Assembly: GCF_005870035.1 (NCBI RefSeq)
Contig: NZ_SWJG01000001.1
Location: 731,639-795,638 of the forward strand
DNA length: 64,000 nucleotides
From: Spirosoma lacussanchae
Lineage (GTDB): Bacteria > Bacteroidota > Bacteroidia > Cytophagales > Spirosomataceae
Direction: 5' to 3'
The notes beneath the pieces were generated by a model. That model searched no databases and was not told where the DNA came from. It was given only the letters and a program-made list of their open reading frames with translations. Made by a program: the position numbers and the translations under genes. Positions 35,989 to 45,549 of this stretch are shown piece by piece. Positions within the stretch are counted from its first letter, which is position 1. Each line of letters starts with the position of its first letter.

Positions 35989-37539
35989 ATGAAATCTAGT
36001 ACGCGTATTCTATTGATAGCCGGTCTGTCGGTGCTGGGACTGTCGTCTGTGCTGACCTCCTGCGATAAAACCATTGAAGAACCACAACGGGTGGCCTACA
36101 CGCCTGCCGATGTTGATGCCAAAGCGGGTAGCTGGAAAACATACATCCTGACCGCGCCAACCGACGTTACCGTGGCGGCTCCGGCCTCTACCTCGTCGGC
36201 CGCCTATCTGGCCGAGCTGAATGATCTGAAAACCAAATCAGCCAGCCTGACCCGGCAGCAGCAGGAAGCGGTAGTATACTGGGGCGCCGGTGCGGTATAC
36301 CGGTGGAACGAAATAGCCCGCGAACTCGCGGCCCGCTACAACGTGCCGCCCGCGTCGAACGCCGACGGTAAGTATCCCATTCCGGACGCAGCCAATCCGC
36401 TGGCCGATCCGAAATTTCCGTTTGCCAACCCGCCCTATACAGCCCGCGCCCTGGCGTACCTGAGCGTAGCCCAGTACGACGCGCTGGTAGCAGCCTGGCA
36501 TTATAAATACGCCTTTAAACGGACAGCCCCTTCGAAGACAGACGCTTCGGTGCGGGTAGCCCTGCCGGTATCGGCGCTGCCTGCCTACCCGTCTGAAGAC
36601 GCGGTTGTGGCGACGGCGTCCTATACTATTCTGAAGGCCATGTTTCCGGGCGAAGGGCCTTTTCTGGATGCCAAACTGGCCGAACACCGCGAGAGTCGGC
36701 TGTGGGCGGGCATGAACGTGCAGAGCGACCTGGCCGCTGGTGCTGACCTCGGCAGTCAGGTGGGTGCTAAGGTAATGGCCCGCGCCCGGACCGATGGCAT
36801 GAGTGCGTCGAATAACCAGACCGTAACGGCTGCGATGATCGAAGCGGCCAAAGCACGGGGTCTGGCCGACGTATGGGTCAGCCAGGAGTCTCCGGCCCGG
36901 CCGCCGATGCTGCCCAACTACGGCGCTGTATCGCTCTGGAACTTTGACCGCGCTACGCTCGTGAAGCTACGGCCCGGTCCGGCTCCGCTGCCGGGCAGCG
37001 ACCAGTTCAAGAAAGAACTGGCCGAGCTACAGGCTATCCAGAAAAACCAGACGCGTGAGCAGGCCCGCATCGCCAACTTCTGGGCCGACGGAGCCGGTAG
37101 CTATACTCCGCCCGGTCACTGGGCCCGCACCGCTGCCGATGCGGCCCACGAAGCACGCTTCAGTGAGATACGGATGGCCCGAACGCTGGCTCTGGTCAGT
37201 ACGGCGCTTCAGGATGCGGGCGTGTGCTGCTGGGAAACCAAGTTCTATTATTACACCCCCCGCCCGCAGCAGTTTGGCGTGAAAACATCGGTAGGATTAC
37301 CCAACTTCCCCAGCTATACCTCGGGCCACTCGACCTTTTCGGGGGCTGCGGCTGCGGTGCTTTCCTACGTGTTTCCGGAGCGAACCAACGAGTTCATGGC
37401 CAAAGCGCAGGAAGCCTCCGTGTCGCGTATTTATGGAATGATCCATTTTCGATCCGACTGTGAGTCGGGGCTGATCTGCGGGAAAAACATTGGCGCCTAT
37501 GCCGTATCGCGCGGTAAGGCCGACGGGTCAGGTCTGTAG
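35989..37539 (+). CDS. PAP2/vanadium-haloperoxidase-type lipoprotein
   Basis: 516 residues. Lipobox at Cys25 (SVLTSC). The C-terminal third carries all elements of the PAP2/vanadate haloperoxidase site: Lys418-x6-Arg425-Pro, Ser445-Gly446-His447, and Ser479-Arg480-x5-His486-x3-Asp490. The N-terminal two thirds are helical with several conserved segments (ALAYLSVAQYDALVAAWHYKYAF), as in the larger haloperoxidase-like proteins rather than small lipid phosphatases. It may be a phosphatase or a haloperoxidase; sequence alone cannot decide. The two upstream barrels are co-directional and close. Confidence 0.86.
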   Translation: MKSSTRILLIAGLSVLGLSSVLTSCDKTIEEPQRVAYTPADVDAKAGSWKTYILTAPTDVTVAAPASTSSAAYLAELNDLKTKSASLTRQQQEAVVYWGAGAVYRWNEIARELAARYNVPPASNADGKYPIPDAANPLADPKFPFANPPYTARALAYLSVAQYDALVAAWHYKYAFKRTAPSKTDASVRVALPVSALPAYPSEDAVVATASYTILKAMFPGEGPFLDAKLAEHRESRLWAGMNVQSDLAAGADLGSQVGAKVMARARTDGMSASNNQTVTAAMIEAAKARGLADVWVSQESPARPPMLPNYGAVSLWNFDRATLVKLRPGPAPLPGSDQFKKELAELQAIQKNQTREQARIANFWADGAGSYTPPGHWARTAADAAHEARFSEIRMARTLALVSTALQDAGVCCWETKFYYYTPRPQQFGVKTSVGLPNFPSYTSGHSTFSGAAAAVLSYVFPERTNEFMAKAQEASVSRIYGMIHFRSDCESGLICGKNIGAYAVSRGKADGSGL

Positions 37540-37566
37540 CCTATCGTATGGTTTACTGGCTTCGTC

Positions 37567-37629
37567 GACTGACGGGGTTAATTCCGGTGCCTGCTCTTCA
37601 GCCAGCCATCGGGATCAACCCCGTCAGTC
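37567..37629 (+). repeat. 13-bp inverted repeat at the end of the haloperoxidase-type operon
   Basis: Arms GACTGACGGGGTT (37567-37579) and AACCCCGTCAGTC (37617-37629), perfect, around a 37-nt loop, 28 bp past the PAP2 stop. No clear T tract. Probable 3' end structure of the operon. Confidence 0.65.
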
Positions 37630-37685
37630 ATTTACACTACTGACACTTTACCGCCGAAGTGGGTAGGGTGGTAGCGCTGGCGACC

Positions 37686-37693
37686 TATTTTTG
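37686..37693 (+). promoter_or_regulatory. Candidate promoter of the first YdeI-like gene
   Basis: TATTTTTG fits TAnnTTTG exactly, 38 bp before the ATG at 37731. No -33 TTTG seen. Confidence 0.38.
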
Positions 37694-37730
37694 TGATCGG
37701 TGTTGGCCCTGCTGCCCACCCCATTTTTCT

Positions 37731-38261
37731 ATGACTTGTACCTTTACCGCCCTGCTCCAGCGGTTCGAGCAGAAAGGCGAAAAAACCGGCTGGACCTATA
37801 TCGAGATCCCCAACCACGTATCGGACGCCCTCAGCCCGGGGCAGCGAACCTCGTTTCGGGTGAAAGGCACACTCGACGCGCTGGTTATCAAATTCGTCGC
37901 CCTGCTGCCAATGGGGCAGGCTGGCGGTGCCGACAGCGCTTTTATCATGCCCGTCAACGCCGACATGCGACGCGGTATCCGCAAGGAAGAAGGTGCTACG
38001 GTACGGGTCGAACTGGCGCTGGATACCGACTCCATGCCGCTCTCGCCCGACCTGCTGGCTTGCCTGGACGATGAGCCAGCTGCCCTGGCGTTCTTCAATA
38101 CCTTACCCAAAGGCCACCAGACTTATTTCAGCAACTGGATCGAGGACGCTAAAACTGTCGACACCAAAACCAAACGCATTGCCCAGGCCGTAACGGGCCT
38201 GTCGATGGGGTTGGGCTACGGCGAGATGGTCCGGTATTTCAAGAAGCTACGCAACGACTGA
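37731..38261 (+). CDS. YdeI/OmpD-associated family protein with DUF1905 domain
   Basis: 176 residues from the ATG at 37731. An N-terminal DUF1905 part (WTYIEIPNHVSDALSPGQR, FIMPVNADMRRGIRKEEG) is followed by the YdeI/OmdA-type helical part (AFFNTLPKGHQTYFSNWI, AKTVDTKTKRIAQAVT). In Bacillus a YdeI homologue has been connected with resistance to antimicrobial peptides; the general role is unclear. A second, shorter relative occurs in the ABC exporter operon at 63207. The stop abuts the convergent dioxygenase gene. Confidence 0.85.
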   Translation: MTCTFTALLQRFEQKGEKTGWTYIEIPNHVSDALSPGQRTSFRVKGTLDALVIKFVALLPMGQAGGADSAFIMPVNADMRRGIRKEEGATVRVELALDTDSMPLSPDLLACLDDEPAALAFFNTLPKGHQTYFSNWIEDAKTVDTKTKRIAQAVTGLSMGLGYGEMVRYFKKLRND

Positions 38262-39179
38262 TCAAGGGAGGTGCTTACCCCAGGTCTGTAGCGCATCAGC
38301 CGGCCACAAGGTCGGGAAAAACATGCGCTGCTGCTGCGCCGGTGGCAGGTAGGTTTGCCAGTTGGTGCCGCCCGTAGCCCGGATGTCGTCGGGGGCTTTC
38401 TGCAGGTATTGCACCGCCGACCGCAGGTGAGCCAGTTTCCAGCGGACGTTCACCCGCTGGTCGTACTCGCGCAGGGCCGACCGCAACTCGTCGGTGGCGT
38501 CGCCGGCCTGTTCCAGATCGAGCAGGCGCTGGTTCAGGTTTCTCGACTGATAGGCTTCGGCCAGCCGGATGAGCCGACCGCTGTATTGCTGATCGAACTG
38601 TTTTAGTGTCAGCGTCTTTTGCTGCGTAGCCAGTTCGGTGGCGCCCCGTTTCCAGTAGATAGCGTCGTACTGTTCGCTAAAGGTGGTAGCGTTGGCGGGT
38701 GGGTCCATCAGCAGGTTCCAGAACGTGGTCGATACAATCTCGATCTCGCGGAACTGGACCGACTGAAAGCCGCTTGAGGGGAGCAGGGCCATGCGGAACT
38801 TCAAAAACTGTTCGCGTTCCATACCCGTAATCATGACACCAAACGATTCTTCGAGCAGGCCGAAGTAGCGGTTGATGCGCTGGATGCGTGCCGTGAAAAA
38901 GTCGGCCGTCAGCGGGGCGGCATTGGCAATCTGCGCGATCTCGTGCAGGATCAGCTTAAAGTACAGTTCGGTAATCTGGTGGTAGGTCACGAAGATCAGC
39001 TCATCCGGATAGGCCGTTTTGGGGTTTTGCAGCGATAGCAGCGTGTCGAGGTGTATATAATCCCAATAGGTCAGGTAATCGGCCTGGAGGAGGCCTTCGA
39101 GGTAGGCGCTCATGTCCTGCCCCATGGCCGCAAATTTTTGCTCCAGCTGCGTGAGTTTATCGGATAAGGAATCGTGCAT
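38262..39179 (-). CDS. Tryptophan 2,3-dioxygenase family protein
   Basis: 305 residues from the ATG at 39179. Recognisable TDO blocks: YLTYWDYIHLDTLLSLQNP, the distal YHQITELYFKLIL with its His, FLKFRMALLPSSGFQSVQFR, and the late WKLAHLRSAVQYLQ with the His expected to bind heme, then ATGGTNWQTYLPP. TDO opens the indole ring of tryptophan to N-formylkynurenine using heme and O2. No kynureninase or formamidase gene is in the window. Some Bacteroidota members of the family are only distantly related to characterised TDO, so the substrate is likely but unproven. Confidence 0.88.
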   Translation of the reverse strand: MHDSLSDKLTQLEQKFAAMGQDMSAYLEGLLQADYLTYWDYIHLDTLLSLQNPKTAYPDELIFVTYHQITELYFKLILHEIAQIANAAPLTADFFTARIQRINRYFGLLEESFGVMITGMEREQFLKFRMALLPSSGFQSVQFREIEIVSTTFWNLLMDPPANATTFSEQYDAIYWKRGATELATQQKTLTLKQFDQQYSGRLIRLAEAYQSRNLNQRLLDLEQAGDATDELRSALREYDQRVNVRWKLAHLRSAVQYLQKAPDDIRATGGTNWQTYLPPAQQQRMFFPTLWPADALQTWGKHLP

Positions 39180-39285
39180 AGGGGTCGGATGAAGGATTGG
39201 TTTAGGCCACAAAGGTCGTCAGTCCCGAACTTCTTTGCGACGGTTGCGCCAACCTTTGCGTTCTTTGCAGTCAAAATTCTAACGT

Positions 39286-39990
39286 ATGACTGTCGAAAAC
39301 AAAACCATCATTCTGTCGGGGGCCTCGCGCGGTATTGGCCGGGCCACGGCGCTGCTGCTTGCTAAAAACGGCGCGAACGTAGTCGTAACCGCCCGCAATG
39401 CCGATGACCTGAAAACGCTGGAAGCCGAACATACCAATATTGTTGCCGTTGCCGGTGATGTAGCCAGCGAGGCCGACATGGCCGCCGTTGTACAAACTGC
39501 CCTCGACCGGTTCGGCCGGATCGATGTGGTGATCAACAACGCCGGGTACGGTGTCTTCAAAAACGTGGACGAGCTGACGGTTGAGGAGTGGGATGCGCTG
39601 ATGGCTACCAACGTAAAAGGCACGTTCGTACTGACCAAAGCGGCTCTGCCTACGCTGAAGGCGCAGGGATCGGGCCATATCGTCATCGTAGCGTCCGATG
39701 TGGCCAAGCGAACGTTTGCGGGTGGATCGCTGTATACGGCCAGCAAGTACGCGCAGGAAGCGTTCATGGGCGCACTGCGGAAGGAAGTTCGTCCGTTTGG
39801 TATCAAAGTGTCAGGGGTTTATTCGGGCCTGGTCGATTCGCACTTCCACGCCAAAGGGCACGGTCACGAAACCTCGACCAACTGGCTCAAAAACGAAGAC
39901 ATGGCGGAGTCGATGCTGTTCATCATCAGCCGCCCCGCCCATGTCGTGATCGACGAGTTCATGGTTCACCCCCTGGAGCAGGAGTATTAG
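39286..39990 (+). CDS. Short-chain dehydrogenase/reductase
   Basis: 234 residues, classical SDR. The cofactor motif GASRGIG (12-18) and the following TARN, which suggests NADP(H), start the Rossmann fold. NNAGYG is next, and the catalytic triad is Ser137, Tyr150 and Lys154 (LYTASKYAQ). Substrate unknown. It faces the tryptophan dioxygenase with about 100 bp between; a strong hairpin follows its stop. Confidence 0.93.
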   Translation: MTVENKTIILSGASRGIGRATALLLAKNGANVVVTARNADDLKTLEAEHTNIVAVAGDVASEADMAAVVQTALDRFGRIDVVINNAGYGVFKNVDELTVEEWDALMATNVKGTFVLTKAALPTLKAQGSGHIVIVASDVAKRTFAGGSLYTASKYAQEAFMGALRKEVRPFGIKVSGVYSGLVDSHFHAKGHGHETSTNWLKNEDMAESMLFIISRPAHVVIDEFMVHPLEQEY

Positions 39991-40011
39991 GTGACCGACC
40001 GTATCCGCTGG

Positions 40012-40057
40012 GGAGCGAGGTGGCATGCCGTTGGGTCGTGCCACCTCGCTCCGTTTA
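40012..40057 (+). terminator. Terminator of the SDR gene
   Basis: Perfect 14-bp arms GGAGCGAGGTGGCA (40012-40025) and TGCCACCTCGCTCC (40039-40052), 13-nt loop, then GTTTAT. The T tract is short. Confidence 0.65.
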
Positions 40058-40243
40058 TGGCGCTGATTCGTTAAAAAAACTTTCTGTTTTCCGGGAAAAA
40101 TAAGCAGCTGAAGCATAGTTAGTTATGGCTCGATTTTGCTTTAGAATAGCAGCCGGGTCTGATCGGGTAAGCGCGAATTGTTGACAGAGGGTGTGAGGTT
40201 CCGGGTGGTCCGGGCGTTGTCTATACAAACCAATACGTCAGCA

Positions 40244-42256
40244 ATGAGAGTTATTGCCGTTCTGCTTCTTACCTTTTTTTGTGGTCAACTTCAGGCGCAG
40301 TCAGCCTCCGGAAGGCCTCCGGTACGCCGGTATTTTGGCCTTCATTTCGATTTCCATGCCGGCTCCAACGATTCGCTGATTGGCCGAAACCTCTCCGAGA
40401 AAAAGATCGATTCACTATTGGCGGCCGTTAAGCCCGACTTTATCCAGGTCGATTGCAAGGGTCATCCCGGCATCAGTAGTTACCCATCGCGGGTGGCTAC
40501 AGCTTCGGTAGCGCCCCGTATTGCTAACGACCCGCTGGCCTTCTACCGGGCCATCACTAAAAAGCACGGCGTGGGTCTGTATCTGCATTATTCGGGCGTA
40601 TATGACGATGCCGCACTGGCCAAGTATCCCGGCTGGGCCGCCCGGAAAGCAGACGGCAGCACCGACCTGTCGAAAGCATCGGTCTATGGCCCCTACGCCG
40701 ATTCGTTGCTGATTCCGCAGCTCCGCGAACTGGCCGACTATGGAGCCGATGGTGTCTGGGTCGATGGCGAGTGCTGGGCCACGGTACCCGACTATTCGCC
40801 CGCTGCGCTCGACCGGTTCCGGACCACAACGGGGCTGCAATCCGTTCCGCGCTCCAGCAATGATCCTGGCTACGACCTGTTTAAGAATATGGCCCGCGAG
40901 TCGTTTATCCAGTACATCGGCCATTACGTCGACGAAGTACACCGTCATCGGCCCACGTTCCAGATTGCTTCCAACTGGGCTTACTCATCCATGATGCCCG
41001 AGCCCATCACCACCAACGTCGATTACCTATCGGGCGATCTGACGCCGGGCAACAGCGTAAACTCGGCCGCCCTAGAAGGGCGTATCCTGGCCGCGCAGGG
41101 GCAGTTGTACAGGAAACCCTGGGATCTAATGTCGTGGGGATTCTGGTACGAATTTGGCCCGCCACGGCAGGGTGATCAGAAAACGGCCGTTCACCTCATG
41201 CAGGAAGCGGCCGAAGTGCTGTCGCTGGGGGGCGGGTTTCAGGCCTACTACCAGCAGCAGCGCGACGGCTCACTACCGCTGGGCGACCTGCCGGTTATGG
41301 CTGAACTGGGCCGGTTTGTCAGAGCCCGACAACCGTTCTGTCAGGGGAGCGTAGCCGTACCGCAGGTGGCGCTGCTGTATTCGAATACCACGGTCAGAGC
41401 CACCAGCCAGTCACTGTTTGGTGGCCAGACCCAGCGCATCAATGGCATACTGACGGCCCTGCTCGATGCACAGCTACCGGTAGAAATCCTGTCAGAGCAT
41501 CATCTGCGCGGCCGTATGCAGCAGTACCCGGTCATTGTGCTGTCGCAGCAGGATTCGCTCGACCCGTCGTTTCGGAAAGAGCTGCTTACGTACGCAGAAC
41601 AGGGCGGCCATCTGCTCATCATCGGCGCTACCAATACCCGTCAGTTTGCCGCTGAACTGGGCGTATTGCCAACGGGGTCGGTGCTGAACGGCCCCCGGCG
41701 GGTGGAGGCCAGCGGGCAGTCGGTCGTGCTGGCGGGTCCGTTTCTGCCCGTTCAGCTTACAGGCGCCCACACCCGGCCGGTGGCGCAGCTCCACAGCTCG
41801 GCAACGGCTGGGTCAGTAACTGGCGTAGCGGCTACCGAAACACCATTCGGGCAGGGGCGGATAACGGCCGTGTATGCCGACCTGAGCACCGATTACCGCA
41901 CCCACCAGTCGACCAAACTGCGTGACTTTCTGGCGGGTCTGGCCCGGCCGCTGCTGCCGAACCCGATCGTGGAGGTGAGTGGGTCGCGCCTGGTTCATGT
42001 GGTACCCAGTCGGCATAACAATCGGCTGACAGTCAACCTGATCAATACCGGGGGTCGACATGCCGACCCCCGGGTATTTACGTACGATGAAGTGCCGCCC
42101 CTGACCAACCTGACCGTTCGGGTGCGGACCGACAAAAAGCCAAAGCGCATCGTACAGCAACCGGAAGGCCGGTCATTGCCGATGCGCTATGCCAATGGCG
42201 TGGCTACCGTAACGGTTCCGCAACTGACGCTACACTCCGTACTGGTTGTTGACTGA
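40244..42256 (+). CDS. Secreted glycoside-hydrolase-like protein, family not assigned
   Basis: 670 residues from the ATG at 40244; signal peptide LLLTFFCGQLQAQ. A TIM-barrel-like half begins YFGLHFDFHAG and contains GLYLHYSGVYDDAAL, and ADYGADGVWVDGECW, where Asp and Glu could be catalytic. A second half resembles the Rossmann-like trimerisation domain of GH42 beta-galactosidases (QVALLYSNTTVRATSQSL, GGHLLIIGAT), followed by a closing beta domain (LVHVVPSRHNNRLTVNLINTGG). The combination suggests a GH29/GH42-related enzyme cutting fucosides or galactosides. I cannot name the family from memory. Confidence 0.78.
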   Translation: MRVIAVLLLTFFCGQLQAQSASGRPPVRRYFGLHFDFHAGSNDSLIGRNLSEKKIDSLLAAVKPDFIQVDCKGHPGISSYPSRVATASVAPRIANDPLAFYRAITKKHGVGLYLHYSGVYDDAALAKYPGWAARKADGSTDLSKASVYGPYADSLLIPQLRELADYGADGVWVDGECWATVPDYSPAALDRFRTTTGLQSVPRSSNDPGYDLFKNMARESFIQYIGHYVDEVHRHRPTFQIASNWAYSSMMPEPITTNVDYLSGDLTPGNSVNSAALEGRILAAQGQLYRKPWDLMSWGFWYEFGPPRQGDQKTAVHLMQEAAEVLSLGGGFQAYYQQQRDGSLPLGDLPVMAELGRFVRARQPFCQGSVAVPQVALLYSNTTVRATSQSLFGGQTQRINGILTALLDAQLPVEILSEHHLRGRMQQYPVIVLSQQDSLDPSFRKELLTYAEQGGHLLIIGATNTRQFAAELGVLPTGSVLNGPRRVEASGQSVVLAGPFLPVQLTGAHTRPVAQLHSSATAGSVTGVAATETPFGQGRITAVYADLSTDYRTHQSTKLRDFLAGLARPLLPNPIVEVSGSRLVHVVPSRHNNRLTVNLINTGGRHADPRVFTYDEVPPLTNLTVRVRTDKKPKRIVQQPEGRSLPMRYANGVATVTVPQLTLHSVLVVD

Positions 42257-42270
42257 CGGACACGCGTTAC

Positions 42271-43242
42271 CTACTGGCTCCACTCGGTCGGGGTACGGTC
42301 CCAGCGGTGGCCTTTCAGGGCGTTTACCAGCTCGGCCGGTAAAGCCTGCCCGTCACTGACGCCCGTGTTGGCTTCTACGTTACGGAGCTGACGCATGCCG
42401 GGAATGGTGGTGTGCACATCGGGGTTGCTGAGAATGAACCGAAGTGCCATTTCTGGCATGGTCATGCCGGCCGGAATCAACGGCCGGAGGGCGTCGGCAT
42501 GGTCAACGCTGCTGTTGAGGTTCTCGGGTACGAAATAGGTCGACCGCCAGTCGTCGGCGGGGAAGGTCGTTTCTTTCGTGAACGTACCCGTCAGCGTACC
42601 CTCATCGAACGGGACGCGGGCAATAACGCCGAGGTTCAGCTCGCGGCAGAGCGGGAAGAGATTGTCTTCGGGGTTCTGGTCAAAAATATTGTAAATAACC
42701 TGTACCGCGTCGATAAGGCCGGTGCGGAGGCTGTTGAGGCAGTTGTCGGGCTCCCAGCGGTTCACCGAAATGCCCCACGCCCGTACCTTGCCCTGCTGAG
42801 TCAGCTGCTCTACGGCCCGCTGCCATTCGTCCTGGTCGGCCCAGGCGTCTTCCCAGACGTGGAACTGCTGCAGGTCAATCGTTTCGACGCCCAGGTTTTT
42901 CAAACTCTTTTCGGTGTATTCGATGATGTGGCTGGCCGGGAAAACGTCTTCCAGGGCGTAGTCGGGTTTGGACGGCCATTTGAAGTTTTTGCCCGGAATT
43001 TTGGTGGCCACGTACAGTTGTTTGTCGCGGTTACGGGCCAGCAGGTCTTTCAGAATCTGTTCGCTCAGGCCGTTGCCGTAGGCCCAGGCCGTATCGAAGA
43101 AGTTACAGCCCCGTTCAACGGCGCGGTCGAGCGCCTGCTCGATCTGGGGGCGCTCGGAGCCGGTCCAGCCCGCCAGGCCCCACATGCCATAGCCGATTTC
43201 AGAAACTTGCCAGCCAGTGCGGCCGAATGTGCGATATTGCAT
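42271..43242 (-). CDS. Aldo/keto reductase
   Basis: 323 residues, (beta/alpha)8 NADPH-dependent oxidoreductase. Catalytic tetrad by eye: Asp50 and Tyr55 (DTAWAYGNG), Lys81 (ATKIPGK), His128 (FHVWED). Cofactor-binding end: IPGMRQLRNVEANTG. The family reduces aldehydes and ketones; substrate unknown. The gene ends 14 bp from the end of the convergent glycoside-hydrolase-like gene. Confidence 0.94.
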   Translation of the reverse strand: MQYRTFGRTGWQVSEIGYGMWGLAGWTGSERPQIEQALDRAVERGCNFFDTAWAYGNGLSEQILKDLLARNRDKQLYVATKIPGKNFKWPSKPDYALEDVFPASHIIEYTEKSLKNLGVETIDLQQFHVWEDAWADQDEWQRAVEQLTQQGKVRAWGISVNRWEPDNCLNSLRTGLIDAVQVIYNIFDQNPEDNLFPLCRELNLGVIARVPFDEGTLTGTFTKETTFPADDWRSTYFVPENLNSSVDHADALRPLIPAGMTMPEMALRFILSNPDVHTTIPGMRQLRNVEANTGVSDGQALPAELVNALKGHRWDRTPTEWSQ

Positions 43243-43368
43243 ACGATAGGATTGGTTTAGATACAGAGCGGTGCCGCAGTCTGGCGACGCTGGCTACCTG
43301 CAGATACTACGCTGTACAACTAAATACAGTAAAAATGTTTTGCTGACCGGGTCTACTTTCTTTGCCTT

Positions 43369-45549
43369 ATGATGCGATACCTCTACCGCTTAGGTATGTG
43401 CCTTTTTGTTCTGTCAGGTTCCCTGAACGCCCGCGCTCAGGCGATTGTGATCGAAAATTTTTCGTCGGTTGACGTGGGCTGGAAAAACGCCTGGCGGTTT
43501 CGGGCTGGTGATAGTACAGGCTGGGCCAACCCGGCCTATGATCATGGACACTGGCAAAAAATCAGCCCCCGAATCCGTATTACAGAAAACACGAAGCTCT
43601 GGCAGGCGGGACATGGCTGGTTCCGCCGAATCATTCAGCTACAGCGGCCCGAAAAAGACGAACTGGTCATGACGTTCCGGCAGTTTGGCGCATCGGAGGT
43701 CTACCTGGATGGAAAGCAGCTGGCTACCCTGAAACCGGCCCTGTTCGATTCGGGTGGTTCACAGCGGTTGATTGCCTTCGTGCCGCTTCCGATCAGCGAT
43801 ACCAGTCGACATACGCTCGCGGTTCATTATACCTTTCGGCGCGACTCGATCATCGGCAACTCCGTGAACAAAATGCCGTTTCAGGTGTCATTCCAAACGG
43901 CTGACCGGGCCCCCGTCGAACTCATGAGCAACCAGGTTCAGTCGGCCGCTATGGAGTATTTGCTGGCGGGTATTTTTGGGGTACTCAGCCTGCTACACCT
44001 GCTGTTCTACCGGGCTAACCGATCCCAACGGGTCAACCTGGTGCTTGCCCTGACCATGCTGTCGTTCGCGCTGATTTTTCTGATCGATCAGATCAGTAGT
44101 CAGGTCGGTACGCTGACTCTCGACTCCGGGCTGCTGATGGGCTTCTGGGTCATGGTCAATCTGGCGCTCGGCTTGTTGCTGCTATCGGTCTATATCTACC
44201 TGGGCCGGCGGTTAGGAGTTGTTTTCTGGCTCATTATGGCTGTTCTGCTGTTTATGGTGGTCTATGGCTGTGTGTTGTACTCCGTTATCAATGGCAAGGC
44301 CTGGATTTCGTTCATCGTTGTGCTGATCGAATACACGCGGGTAAGCTGGCTGGCCCGGCGCCGAAACCCCGATCCGGATTCCCATCTGCCCTGGAAATCG
44401 CTGCGCTTTTCGCTGTTTTCACTGTTGGCCATCATCGGTATCAACATCGTGGCCCAGCTGCTGAACGGGTTGTCGGATACGGCACCGCCCTCGTTCTGGC
44501 TGGTATTGCCAACGGCCATTCTGGGGCTGATGATGATGTTTAGCATCCCGATAGGCCTGTCGTTTTCGCTCGTCAGCGACTATGCCCGTACGTACCAGGC
44601 CCTGCGGGAGCAGTTTGAGGCCGTTAGGCGTCTGTCAGCACAAACGCTGGCGCAGGAGCAGGAAAAGCAGTACCTGCTGGCCAATCAGAACCAACTGCTG
44701 GAGCAACAGGTAGCCGATCGGACGGCAGAGCTCAATCAGTCGCTGATTGAGCTTCGCGACACCCAGACGCAGCTGATTCAACGGGAGAAGCTGGCCAGTC
44801 TTGGTGAGTTGACGGCGGGTATTGCCCACGAAATCCAGAATCCACTCAACTTCGTGAAGAACTTCTCCGAAGTATCGGCCGAGCTGGTTACGGAGCTGGT
44901 GCAGGAAGCCCAGAGCCCCAACCGCGACCAGGCGCTGGAAGCCGAGCTGCTGGCCGACCTGACCCAAAATCTGCAAAAAATAACCCACCACGGCAACCGG
45001 GCCTCGTCGATCGTGAAGGGCATGCTTGAGCACAGCCGCAGCATTGCCGGTGAGAAACAGCTTACCGATCTGAACGCGCTGGCCAGCGAAACGTACAAGC
45101 TGGCCTACACGGGTTTCCAGACCCGGGTGCCGGCCTTCGAGGCCGCACTGGTCACGGATTTCGACTCGACCCTGGGGCTGGTGTCGGTGGTTTCGCAGGA
45201 GGTGGGGCGGGTGCTGCTCAATCTGTTCAGCAACGCTTTGTACGCGCTGCACAAACGGCAGCAAACGGCTGAACCGGGCTATCAGCCTACCCTACACATA
45301 ACCACTCGCGGGTACGATGCCTGCATCTGCCTGCAAATTCGCGATAATGGAACCGGCATTCCGGACGAGGTGCTGCCCAAGCTGTTTCAACCATTTTTCA
45401 CGACCAAGCCCACCGGCGAGGGCACCGGCCTGGGCCTGTCCCTAAGCTACGATATCATCACCAAAGGCTACGGCGGCACCATTACGGTGACCTCCGAAGA
45501 GGGGCAGTTTACCGAGTTTACCATCAGCCTGCCCCTAGGAACCCAATAA
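43369..45549 (+). CDS. Sensor histidine kinase with extracytoplasmic jelly-roll and 7TM region
   Basis: 726 residues. Signal peptide, then a roughly 160-residue extracytoplasmic domain with features of a sugar-binding jelly roll (WFRRIIQLQRPEKDELVMTF, GASEVYLDGKQLATL). About seven membrane segments follow (190-395), then a coiled coil (ALREQFEAVRRLSAQTLAQ). The dimerisation H-box is GIAHEIQNPLNFV with His487, and a conventional HATPase domain ends the chain (RDNGTGIP, GTGLGLSLSYDI). It is similar to 7TM-DISM sensor kinases of Bacteroidota. No adjacent regulator; the closest is the sigma-54 activator at 46728. Confidence 0.92.
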   Translation: MMRYLYRLGMCLFVLSGSLNARAQAIVIENFSSVDVGWKNAWRFRAGDSTGWANPAYDHGHWQKISPRIRITENTKLWQAGHGWFRRIIQLQRPEKDELVMTFRQFGASEVYLDGKQLATLKPALFDSGGSQRLIAFVPLPISDTSRHTLAVHYTFRRDSIIGNSVNKMPFQVSFQTADRAPVELMSNQVQSAAMEYLLAGIFGVLSLLHLLFYRANRSQRVNLVLALTMLSFALIFLIDQISSQVGTLTLDSGLLMGFWVMVNLALGLLLLSVYIYLGRRLGVVFWLIMAVLLFMVVYGCVLYSVINGKAWISFIVVLIEYTRVSWLARRRNPDPDSHLPWKSLRFSLFSLLAIIGINIVAQLLNGLSDTAPPSFWLVLPTAILGLMMMFSIPIGLSFSLVSDYARTYQALREQFEAVRRLSAQTLAQEQEKQYLLANQNQLLEQQVADRTAELNQSLIELRDTQTQLIQREKLASLGELTAGIAHEIQNPLNFVKNFSEVSAELVTELVQEAQSPNRDQALEAELLADLTQNLQKITHHGNRASSIVKGMLEHSRSIAGEKQLTDLNALASETYKLAYTGFQTRVPAFEAALVTDFDSTLGLVSVVSQEVGRVLLNLFSNALYALHKRQQTAEPGYQPTLHITTRGYDACICLQIRDNGTGIPDEVLPKLFQPFFTTKPTGEGTGLGLSLSYDIITKGYGGTITVTSEEGQFTEFTISLPLGTQ

